A DNA stretch of 64,000 bases from Bradyrhizobium sp. CCBAU 53351 (GTDB lineage Bacteria; Pseudomonadota; Alphaproteobacteria; Rhizobiales; Xanthobacteraceae): positions 4,181,501 to 4,245,500 of the forward strand of contig NZ_CP030059.1 of assembly GCF_015291745.1 (NCBI RefSeq), given 5' to 3'. Shown in pieces: positions 58,047 to 64,000 of the stretch. A program made the translations under genes and the position numbers. The notes under the pieces are model-generated. The model saw only the letters and a list, made by a program, of their open reading frames with translations. It did no database searches and was not told the origin of the DNA. Position 1 is the first letter of the stretch, and each line of letters starts with the position of its first letter.

Positions 58047-58231
58047 ACGCTGGTGGTGAAGATGTCGGATACTTCTTCCACACGGCACAGCGGGCATGCC
58101 TCCCGCCTTTGACGCACGCACCGGGATGCGGCCTCGGAAAAGGTTCGCACGCGGCCCGGCGCAGGATCCGTCCGTAAGGACGGCGACTGTGTTGTCGTCA
58201 CTGAAAGCCGATATCGCCCGTTCCCCAGCGT
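58047..58231 (+). ncRNA. Y RNA-like element, copy 1 (divergent)
   Basis: Terminal stem ACGCTGG / CCAGCGT (58047-58053 with 58225-58231). Then TGGTGAAG and an 8-bp stem GATGTCGG / CCGATATC with one wobble. On the 3' side GCCCGTTCC precedes the closing strand. An internal hairpin CCGTCC-GTAA-GGACGG (58168-58183) is followed by a CGAC/GTCG arm, the acceptor-mimic and D-arm positions. No clear T-arm is present, so this copy has diverged most. It is the longest (185 bases). Confidence 0.7.
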
Positions 58232-58263
58232 ACCCATCAACGACCGATGCGACAGCATCGGCC

Positions 58264-58388
58264 TGGCGGTGGTGAAGATGCCTGTTACTTCGTGGTAAAG
58301 GCGCGAAAGCGCCGAGCAGGTTCGAGCCCTGCACGCCGAAAGGCGGTTCGCCCGGAAGGGCAGCAACAGCATCGATCGTTCCCCGCCA
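58264..58388 (+). ncRNA. Y RNA-like element, copy 2
   Basis: 125 bases. Terminal stem TGGCGG / CCGCCA (58264-58269 with 58383-58388). TGGTGAA, then GATG, bulged C, CTGTT pairing with AACAG-CATC at 58365-58373. Within: a hairpin GGCGC-GAAA-GCGCC (58300-58313) in the variable-arm position. The T-arm is GCAGG-TTCGAGC-CCTGC (58316-58332). The acceptor mimic is CGCC-GAAA-GGCG (58334-58345). The D-arm-like hairpin is GCCC-GGAA-GGGC (58350-58361). Confidence 0.85.
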
Positions 58389-58395
58389 ACCCCAT

Positions 58396-58555
58396 CACGA
58401 TCCGTGGTGAAGATGTCTGTTACTTCGCCTGCCACGCGAGAGGTCGCGGGTTCGAATCCCGCCCGGTGTTCCATGCACCGGTAGCTCAGAGGATAGAGCG
58501 CTTTCCGGCAAGCTCACGCTTGCCGGGTCACAGCATCGCCCGTTCCCGGATCGTG
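58396..58555 (+). ncRNA. Y RNA-like element, copy 3 (best tRNA mimic)
   Basis: 160 bases. Terminal stem CACGATCCG / CGGATCGTG, 9 bp perfect (58396-58404 with 58547-58555). GATG-T-CTGT pairs with ACAG-CATC. The T-arm is GCGGG-TTCGAAT-CCCGC (58446-58462). The acceptor stem CCGGTG/CACCGG is closed by a 7-base loop (58463-58481). TA is followed by the D-arm GCTC-AGAGGATA-GAGC (58484-58499). A 9-bp hairpin CCGGCAAGC-TCAC-GCTTGCCGG (58505-58526) forms an extra arm. Every tRNA elbow signature base is kept while the acceptor ends are joined. Confidence 0.9.
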
Positions 58556-58569
58556 TCCTCTCAACCACC

Positions 58570-58704
58570 GCCGGTGGTGAAGGGCGCTGTTATTTCGTGA
58601 ATCACACTGTCGAAGGTTCGACTCCTTCCGGACGAAAGTCCGTAGCTCAGCGGTAGAGCATGTGGAGCCCCTCGCGGGCAGGACAGCCTCGCTTGTTCCC
58701 CGGC
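58570..58704 (+). ncRNA. Y RNA-like element, copy 4
   Basis: 135 bases, ending 40 bases before the rsr start. Terminal stem GCCGG / CCGGC (58570-58574 with 58700-58704). The T-arm is GAAGG-TTCGACT-CCTTC (58612-58628). The acceptor mimic is CGGAC-GAAA-GTCCG (58629-58642). Then TA and the D-arm GCTC-AGCGGTA-GAGC (58645-58659). A GCCC/GGGC hairpin (58667-58679) follows. The inner stem is weaker than in copies 2 and 3. Confidence 0.88.
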
Positions 58705-58744
58705 ACCCGCTTCCATGTCCCCATCAACCCAAGAGGAGGCCGTC

Positions 58745-60070
58745 ATGGTCAGGCTCAACAAGATCGTTCGCGCCTTCACGCGGGAGGGCGCACGCGCAAT
58801 CCGCTTCACGCCCGAGATGGAGCTGAAGCGCGCGCTGATGAACTGCCTCCTGTGGGAGGACCAGTTCTACGAGGACGGCGTCGCGATCGCCGACCGCATC
58901 AAGACCCTGGTGCCCAAGGTCGCGCCTGCGCGCGTCGCCCAGCTCGCGATCGAGGCGCGCGAGGTGATGAAGCTGCGGCATGCGCCGCTGCTCGTCATCC
59001 GCGAGATGGCGCGCAGCGAAAAGCACCGTGCTCTCGTGGCCGACACGCTCGCTCAGGTGATCCAGCGGCCCGACGAGATGACGGAGCTGCTCGCGATCTA
59101 CTGGGCGGATGCGCTGGGGCCGATGCAGCAGCGCAAGCGTCAGCCGGTCTCCGCACAGGTCAAGAAGGGTCTTGCCCGCGCGCTGACCAAGTTCGACGCC
59201 TACCAGCTCGCCAAGTGGGACCGCGACGGCGCGGTGCGGATCAGGGACGTGCTGTTCCTGGTGCACGCCAAGCCGAAGGACGCCGAGCAGGCAAAGGTCT
59301 GGAAGCAGCTCGTCGACGGCGAGCTCGCCTCCCCCGACACCTGGGAGGTCTCGCTCTCGGCCGGCAAGAGCAAGCGCGAGACCTTCGAGCGGCTGATCGA
59401 CGAGCGAAAGCTCGGCGGCCTGGCGCTGCTGCGCAATCTGCGGCTGATGCAGACGGCGCAGGTCCCGCGCGAGACCATCGCAGGCGCGATCGAGGCGATG
59501 CGGACGGATCGTATCCTTCCCTATCGCTTCATCACGGCGGCGCGCTATGCGCCGGACTTCGAGCCCGAGCTCGAGGCTGCGATGCTCAAGTCGGTCAAGG
59601 ACCATGTGCGGCTGCCCGGCCGGACGCGGCTCCTGATCGACGTGTCGGGCTCGATGTTCGCGACCCTCTCCGCGCAGTCGGAAATGACGCGCGCGGAGGC
59701 GGCGTGCGGTCTTGCGATCCTCGCCCGCGAGATCTGCGACGAGGTCGAGATCTTCACCTTCAGCAATGATGTCGTGAAGGTCCCGCCCCGCCGCGGCTTC
59801 GCGCTGCGGGACGCGATCATCAACTCGCAGTCCCACGGCGGGACCTATCTCGGCAAGGCCGTGACGGAGATCGACCGCAAGGGCGATCGCCTCATCGTCT
59901 TCACCGACGAGCAGAGTCACGACCGGGTGCCGGAGCCCAAGGCGCGCGGCACCATCGTGAACGTGGCCTCGTATCAGCACGGTGTCGGTCACGGCGCCTG
60001 GACGCGCGTCAACGGCTTCTCCGAGGCCGTGGTCGCGTGGATCGCAGCGTCGGAGACGGCGTTGCACTGA
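58745..60070 (+). CDS. rsr: Ro60/TROVE protein Rsr
   Basis: 441-residue orthologue of the Ro autoantigen. The N-terminal TROVE region (about residues 15-285) forms a HEAT-repeat ring that binds misfolded RNA ends and Y RNA. The C-terminal VWA domain (about 294-440) keeps an intact MIDAS: DVSGS at 299-303, Thr367 in SHGGTYLG and Asp388 in FTDEQ. AGAGGAGG before the ATG at 58745 sets the start. Bacterial Rsr works with Y RNAs and the exonuclease PNPase in RNA degradation. Here it is preceded by four Y RNA-like copies and followed by rtcB. Confidence 0.93.
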   Translation: MVRLNKIVRAFTREGARAIRFTPEMELKRALMNCLLWEDQFYEDGVAIADRIKTLVPKVAPARVAQLAIEAREVMKLRHAPLLVIREMARSEKHRALVADTLAQVIQRPDEMTELLAIYWADALGPMQQRKRQPVSAQVKKGLARALTKFDAYQLAKWDRDGAVRIRDVLFLVHAKPKDAEQAKVWKQLVDGELASPDTWEVSLSAGKSKRETFERLIDERKLGGLALLRNLRLMQTAQVPRETIAGAIEAMRTDRILPYRFITAARYAPDFEPELEAAMLKSVKDHVRLPGRTRLLIDVSGSMFATLSAQSEMTRAEAACGLAILAREICDEVEIFTFSNDVVKVPPRRGFALRDAIINSQSHGGTYLGKAVTEIDRKGDRLIVFTDEQSHDRVPEPKARGTIVNVASYQHGVGHGAWTRVNGFSEAVVAWIAASETALH

Positions 60071-60178
60071 TGCGCGACGACAACGACCCCGGACGCAGGA
60101 TGCTGCGCCCGGTGTCGGCAAATTCTCTGAAATGATTTGCCCGCACCTTCTATAGTGCGCGCGGAATGACAAGGACCT

Positions 60179-61525
60179 ATGACCATGCGACGACCCGATC
60201 CCTACATGGAACGCGCCCGCGAGCTCTGCCTCGCCGCCGGTGTCGATCCCGACTCGCGCGTCGGCGAAGGACGCGGCCAGCCGGCCTGGTGCCTGTACAA
60301 GGATGCCGCGCGCAAGGAACATCTGGCCCGCGAGGCCAATGCGACCGCGAGCTCGATCGCCGAGTTCCGGATGCAGGACGCCCGCTTCCAGAATGCGCCG
60401 CTGAAGGTGTTCGGCCCGCACGAGGACGCGACGATCGCCCAGATGCGCAACTGCATGGCGGTCGGCAACGTCGTGTCCGGCGTGATCTGCGCCGACGGCC
60501 ATCTCGGTTACGCCCAGCCGGTCGGCGGGGTCATCGCCTATGAGAAGCAGATCAGCATCTCCGGCGTCGGCTTCGACATCGGCTGCGGCAACATGGCGGC
60601 AAAGCTCGACACGCGCTTCGACGACATCGCGGGCCGCGTCCCCACGATCATCCGCGACGTCGCCAAGACGATCTCGTTCGGCGTCGGCCGGGCCAATGCC
60701 GAGCGGGCCGAGCACGACCTGTTCGACGACGGCGATGCCTGGCGCGAGAGCGACATGGAGGACTACCGCAAGAAAGCGGTGAGCCAGCTCGGCACGGTCG
60801 GATCGGGCAACCATTATGTCGACCTCATGCGCGACGAGGAGGGCTTCGTCTGGATCGGCGTCCACTTCGGAAGCCGCGGTCTCGGGCACACTTCCGCGAC
60901 GCGCTACCTCAAGGCCGCCGGCGGCAAGGACGGCATGAACGTTCCGCCCGCCGTGGTCGACGAGGACTCAGAGCTCGGCCGCCGCTACATTGCGGCGATG
61001 CAGCTCGCCGGGCGTTATGCCTATGCGGGCCGCGAGTGGGTCGTCGAGCGCGTCCGCCAGATCATCGGCGGCTGCGTGACCGAGAGCGTGCACAACCACC
61101 ACAATTACGCCTGGCGTGAGACCCACGACGGGCGCGATCTGTGGGTGGTGCGCAAGGGCGCGACGCCGGCGTTTCCCGGCCAGAAGGGATTCGTTGGCGG
61201 CTCGATGGGCGACGACGCCGTCATCCTCGAAGGCGTCGACAGCCCGGACGCCAAGGCCTCGCTCTATTCGACCGTGCATGGCGCCGGCCGCCTGTTCGGA
61301 CGACGGGAGGCGAAGCGGCGCTTCTCGCGCGAGCAGATGGGCCAGTGGCTCAACGAGCGCGGCGTGACCTTGATCGGCGCCGACCTCGACGAAAGCCCGA
61401 TGGCCTATCGCCGCCTGCCGGACGTGCTGGCGCAGCACGCCGGCACCGTGCGCGTGCTGCACACGCTGCGGCCGTTCGCCGTCGCCATGGCCGGTGAAGG
61501 TGAGTTCGATCCGTGGAAGGACTGA
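60179..61525 (+). CDS. rtcB: RNA 3'-phosphate ligase RtcB
   Basis: 448-residue GTP- and Mn-dependent ligase that seals RNA 2',3'-cyclic or 3'-phosphate ends to 5'-OH ends. Metal ligands are seen as Asp133 and Cys136 (FDIGCG), His212 (GSGNHYVDL), His229 (VHFGSRGLGH) and the His305-308 cluster (HNHHN). The guanylated histidine is His367 in VHGAGR. All are present, so it should be active. It follows rsr by 108 bases on the same strand. rtcA (cyclase) and rtcR (activator) are not nearby. Confidence 0.95.
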   Translation: MTMRRPDPYMERARELCLAAGVDPDSRVGEGRGQPAWCLYKDAARKEHLAREANATASSIAEFRMQDARFQNAPLKVFGPHEDATIAQMRNCMAVGNVVSGVICADGHLGYAQPVGGVIAYEKQISISGVGFDIGCGNMAAKLDTRFDDIAGRVPTIIRDVAKTISFGVGRANAERAEHDLFDDGDAWRESDMEDYRKKAVSQLGTVGSGNHYVDLMRDEEGFVWIGVHFGSRGLGHTSATRYLKAAGGKDGMNVPPAVVDEDSELGRRYIAAMQLAGRYAYAGREWVVERVRQIIGGCVTESVHNHHNYAWRETHDGRDLWVVRKGATPAFPGQKGFVGGSMGDDAVILEGVDSPDAKASLYSTVHGAGRLFGRREAKRRFSREQMGQWLNERGVTLIGADLDESPMAYRRLPDVLAQHAGTVRVLHTLRPFAVAMAGEGEFDPWKD

Positions 61526-61567
61526 CACAAACAGGGAGTGGGAGGCACCGCCCCCCGCTCCCAAGAT

Positions 61568-61912
61568 CTATTCCGCCTCGTCGCGATGGCGCTCGAATAG
61601 ACGCTGCGCCAGCAGCGCATGGCCGAGCGTGCCGCCGGCACGGACCGCCGCCGCGATCAGGGCAGCTTCCGCGACCTCCTCCCGCGAGGCGCCGGCCCTC
61701 GCCGCCTGCGCTGTATGCACGTCGAGGCAATAGGCGCATTGCGTCGTGAGGGCGACCGCGAGCGAGATCAGCTCGCGGTATTTCGGCGGGATCAATCCGT
61801 CCTTGCGCTCGACCGCATGGTTGAACGCCAGGAACGCGTTGGCCTCGACCGGGGCCAGCGCCACGAAGGCCGGAACAGATTTCAGATCGTCAGGGCTTTG
61901 ATAATTGCTCAT
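61568..61912 (-). CDS. carboxymuconolactone decarboxylase / AhpD-like protein
   Basis: 114 residues with the redox motif CAYCLDVH (Cys59, Cys62, His66), as in AhpD-type alkylhydroperoxidase proteins. Probable peroxide or electrophile defence. It is third in an operon after a DUF2892 gene and an ECF sigma factor, an association known for several ECF groups. Its expression is likely driven by that sigma factor. Confidence 0.9.
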   Translation of the reverse strand: MSNYQSPDDLKSVPAFVALAPVEANAFLAFNHAVERKDGLIPPKYRELISLAVALTTQCAYCLDVHTAQAARAGASREEVAEAALIAAAVRAGGTLGHALLAQRLFERHRDEAE

Positions 61913-61915
61913 GTC

Positions 61916-62437
61916 TCATCTCGTCAGATATTCGCGCATCAGGGCGCGGGCGCGATGCAGGCGGGCCTTCACGGTCTGCCTGGTCGCACCGAGCGCGGCG
62001 GCAATGTCGTCGATCGTCATTTCCTTGACGTCGCGCATCAGCGCAACATCGCGATAATGCGGCGGCAGCGCCTCAAACGCCGCAGCCACGTCGAGTCGCA
62101 GATCGGCCTCGGGGCGCGACAGCAGCAGCGCCTCCGCCTCGCTCTCATCGACCGCGAGCACGAGGCCCGCCTTGCGGGCCAATCGAAGACATTCGCGGCG
62201 GACCACGCTGAACAGCCAGGCCGAAAACGCCAGCAGCGAGCGGATCGTGCCGACATGCCGGAACAGGATCCACAGCGCCTCCTGCGCCGCGTCCTCGGCA
62301 TCGGCCGAGCTGCGGCAGGTCGCGCGGGCATAGCGGCGGATGTCCGGCTGCGCCGTCTCGAGCAGGCGCGCGATCGCATCGGGATCGCCGAGCCGAGCGG
62401 CCTCGAACAGGTTCGGCGAGATCGCAGCCGCGCTCAC
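61916..62437 (-). CDS. ECF-type RNA polymerase sigma factor
   Basis: 173 residues. Region 2 (SPNLFEAARLGDPDAIARLLE... DAEDAAQEALWILFRHV) and region 4 with the HTH MTIDDIAAALGATRQTVKARLHRA are clear. No anti-sigma gene adjoins. The GTG start at 62437 overlaps the stop of the upstream DUF2892 gene (GTGA). A longer in-frame start gives an unlikely N-terminus. It probably activates the downstream AhpD-like gene. Confidence 0.88.
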   Translation of the reverse strand: MSAAAISPNLFEAARLGDPDAIARLLETAQPDIRRYARATCRSSADAEDAAQEALWILFRHVGTIRSLLAFSAWLFSVVRRECLRLARKAGLVLAVDESEAEALLLSRPEADLRLDVAAAFEALPPHYRDVALMRDVKEMTIDDIAAALGATRQTVKARLHRARALMREYLTR

Positions 62438-62643
62438 GACACGCCCCCTCGCCCGATCCCGGCCATCGCGCACATCGGGCAATAGCCGACGAGCCCCGTC
62501 AGTGCGAAGCCGGCGCCGGCCAGCGCAACCAGCCACGCCGTCGCACCCGCCAGATAAATGAATGCCGCGACCGCCACCGCGACGCCCAGGGCGATCCGCA
62601 CCGCCTGATGCAGGCCGCCGATGTTCTTCCTGTAAAATGCCAT
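62434..62643 (-). CDS. DUF2892 (YgaP-like) membrane protein
   Basis: 69 residues, two helices, with CPMCAM near the C-terminus (VGYCPMCAMAGIG). DUF2892 segments are often linked to rhodanese or sulfur metabolism and may have redox-active cysteines. GGAGGACGC before the ATG at 62643 defines the start. It is upstream of and overlaps the sigma factor. Confidence 0.85.
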   Translation of the reverse strand: MAFYRKNIGGLHQAVRIALGVAVAVAAFIYLAGATAWLVALAGAGFALTGLVGYCPMCAMAGIGRGGVS

Positions 62644-62662
62644 TGCGTCCTCCGAGATGAGC

Positions 62663-62702
62663 CGAGGCTGACTGCCTCGACTACCAAGAGGGCGCGCGCG
62701 CC
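62663..62702. promoter_or_regulatory. hairpin and palindrome upstream of the ECF operon
   Basis: CGAGGC-TGACT-GCCTCG (62663-62679) can form a hairpin in the leader of the DUF2892 gene. GGCGCGCGCGCC (62691-62702) is a 12-bp self-complementary site that overlaps the probable promoter. The actual ECF promoter could not be identified. Confidence 0.35.
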
Positions 62703-62739
62703 AAAAAGGATTCGCGGCGGGCGACAATTTTTCCGGAGG

Positions 62740-63924
62740 TCAGCCTCCGGCGGCCTGATAGGCCAGGCGCTTGAATTCGAAGAAGAACGGATTCCAGAAC
62801 CCCATGTAGCGCTGGGCCATCAGCACGCCTGCGGTATTGGCCTTCGGGCAGATCCACCAATGGGTGCCGGCGAGACCGCCCCACTGGAATTCGCCGGTCG
62901 AATTCTCGGGATCGAACGGCGTCGGCGCGAAGGTGACGGCGCCGCCGAGGCCAAAGCCCTTGCCGGGGATCGGGCCGAGATTGGCAAAGCGGATGGTCTG
63001 ACCTGCCGGCAGCTGGTTCGTCATCATCTGCCGCAACGTCTCCGGCTTCAACAGCGCGTCCGACCCCGGCAGCAGCGCGCGGACCAGCGCGAGCATGTCA
63101 GGCAAGGTCGAGACCAGACCGCCGCCGCCCGAGAGCCGCGGGAACGGCCGCCGATAGGCTTGCGGAAACGGCAGATTGTCGGCGCGGGTCAGGCCCGGCT
63201 TCATGGGATCGAGCACGTCGGCGCCATTGTAGAGGGCGACCAGCCTGCCCTGCTGCGCTTCCGGAACGTAGAAGCCGGTGTCGGTCATGCCGAGGGGATC
63301 GAAGATGCGCGCCTTGAGGAAGGCATCGAGGGATTTGCCCGAGACAACCTCCACGACGCGGCCGAGCACGTCGGTGGCAACAGAATATTCCCAGCCCTCG
63401 CCGGGATGATAGGACAGCGGCAGATTGGCGAGGCTGTCGATCATGTCGGAGAGTGGCGTCAGCGGATTGAGCACGCGCGCTTCGTTGTAGCCTTTGAACA
63501 GCACCGTGCCGGGATCGAAGATGCCGTAGCTGAGGCCCGCGGTATGGGTCAGGAGGTGGCGGATCGTGATCGGGCTCTTTGCCGGCTCGACATCGGCAAG
63601 GCTCGCAGCGCCCTGCTTCAGCACCTTGCGATTGCCGAGCTGCGGCAGGAGTGTCTCGATCGCGTCATCGAGGCCGATGCGCCCTTCCTCGACCAGCAGC
63701 ATGATCGCGCAAGTCACGAAGATCTTGGTGTTGGAAAACGCGCGGAAGATATGATCGGGCCGAAGCGCGGCGTTCGCCTCGCGGTCGGCAAAGCCGACGC
63801 ATTGCTGGTCGACCACCTCCCGCCCGCGCAGCACGGCCCAGGATGCGCCCGGAATGATCTCCTGATCGACGTAGCGCTGCATCGCCGTCCGTACGGCGGA
63901 AAAATCGGTCGTTCTGGCGTTCAT
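62740..63924 (-). CDS. serine hydrolase, class-C beta-lactamase-like
   Basis: About 394 residues of the penicillin-binding/esterase-like family. The nucleophile motif SxxK is SNTK (FRAFSNTKIF). The second motif, usually YxN, is YSV (WEYSVATDV). A likely third motif is HWW-type near the C-terminus. No signal peptide is visible, so it is probably a cytosolic esterase. GGGGA before the ATG at 63924 supports that start over TTG at 63936. Confidence 0.88.
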   Translation of the reverse strand: MNARTTDFSAVRTAMQRYVDQEIIPGASWAVLRGREVVDQQCVGFADREANAALRPDHIFRAFSNTKIFVTCAIMLLVEEGRIGLDDAIETLLPQLGNRKVLKQGAASLADVEPAKSPITIRHLLTHTAGLSYGIFDPGTVLFKGYNEARVLNPLTPLSDMIDSLANLPLSYHPGEGWEYSVATDVLGRVVEVVSGKSLDAFLKARIFDPLGMTDTGFYVPEAQQGRLVALYNGADVLDPMKPGLTRADNLPFPQAYRRPFPRLSGGGGLVSTLPDMLALVRALLPGSDALLKPETLRQMMTNQLPAGQTIRFANLGPIPGKGFGLGGAVTFAPTPFDPENSTGEFQWGGLAGTHWWICPKANTAGVLMAQRYMGFWNPFFFEFKRLAYQAAGG

Positions 63925-64000
63925 GCGTTTCCCCAATCTTGGTTGGGTTGGATATAGCGGAAATTCGCAGGAAATGAAGGGCGCCCCGTGGAGCGCCTAT
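63925..64000. other. right end of window
   Basis: Upstream region of the leftward serine hydrolase gene. Nothing else can be supported before the window ends. Confidence 0.5.

Noticed and set aside
58040..58474. Leftward open frame beginning MEHRAGFEPATSR with TDIFTT repeats
   Set aside because: It is the reverse complement of the Y RNA copies: the repeated TDIFTT comes from GGTGGTGAAGATGTC and MEHRAGFEPATSR from a T-arm. This is a well-known artefact of translating tRNA-like sequence, not a protein.
58441..58660. Apparent tRNA genes or tRNA fragments
   Set aside because: T-arm and D-arm are canonical but occur in the wrong order, the acceptor strands are joined by a loop, there is no anticodon arm and no 3' CCA-ready end. 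Better explained as tRNA-mimic modules of Y RNAs.
58724..60889. 721-codon leftward frame across rsr and rtcB
   Set aside because: Antisense shadow; the rightward genes contain complete catalytic motifs and proper ribosome-binding sites.

Overview
The window is high-GC, densely coded alphaproteobacterial chromosome, most likely Bradyrhizobium or a close relative. This rests on the gene orders (acpP-fabG-fabD, rpsF-rpsR-DUF2232-rplI, dnaB-alr, radA-cvpA-purF), the SigEcfG-type GGAAC promoters, the abundant Liv-type ABC genes and the palindromic intergenic repeats. No phage, insertion sequence, CRISPR array or ordinary tRNA/rRNA gene was seen.

Layout. 1-3.6 kb: fatty-acid synthesis genes (fabF partial, acpP, fabG, fabD). 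3.8-5.6 kb: a TetR-desaturase operon behind a perfect palindrome. 5.86-8.4 kb: ribosomal operon. 8.4-12.5 kb: thioesterase-TetR pair with a tandem operator, a cytochrome-c-like protein, cfa, and a 39-residue membrane protein behind a CRP-type site. 12.8-15.7 kb: dnaB and alr. 15.8-28.7 kb: a mixed block (xthA-like nuclease, secreted SGNH protein, GFA enzyme, treZ, glgA, glgX, a TauE exporter, and a periplasmic binding protein coupled to a GGDEF-EAL protein). 28.9-33.6 kb: radA, cvpA, purF and an SDR. 33.7-45 kb: NHL protein, orphan LivK-like protein, the TPR-lipoprotein-der-MFS operon, acyl-CoA ligase, NnrU and prfC. 45.1-47.2 kb: a guanidine-II riboswitch with an SMR guanidinium exporter, then pit and its DUF47 partner behind a Pho box. 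47.4-52 kb: a complete branched-chain amino-acid ABC operon. 52.4-57.5 kb: small housekeeping and stress genes. 57.5-61.5 kb: the most notable region (below). 61.5-63.9 kb: an ECF-sigma operon and a serine hydrolase.

Main discovery candidate. Between 58047 and 58704 lie four tandem, diverged RNA elements immediately upstream of a Ro60/TROVE gene (rsr) and an RtcB RNA ligase gene. Each has a covarying terminal stem and a conserved UGGUGAAG / GUUCC internal-loop motif. Three of the four carry a circularly permuted tRNA mimic: a T-arm, an acceptor-like hairpin closed on itself, and a D-arm. They look like bacterial Y RNAs of the YrlA type, arranged as a four-copy array in the leader of an rsr-rtcB RNA surveillance and repair locus that lacks rtcA and rtcR nearby. 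A separate small transcription unit with its own promoter and strong terminator lies just upstream.

Several regulatory systems can be read directly from sequence: two TetR operators, a CRP-type site, SigEcfG-like promoters, a Pho box and the riboswitch. All functions are inferred from sequence recognition; no database search was run.
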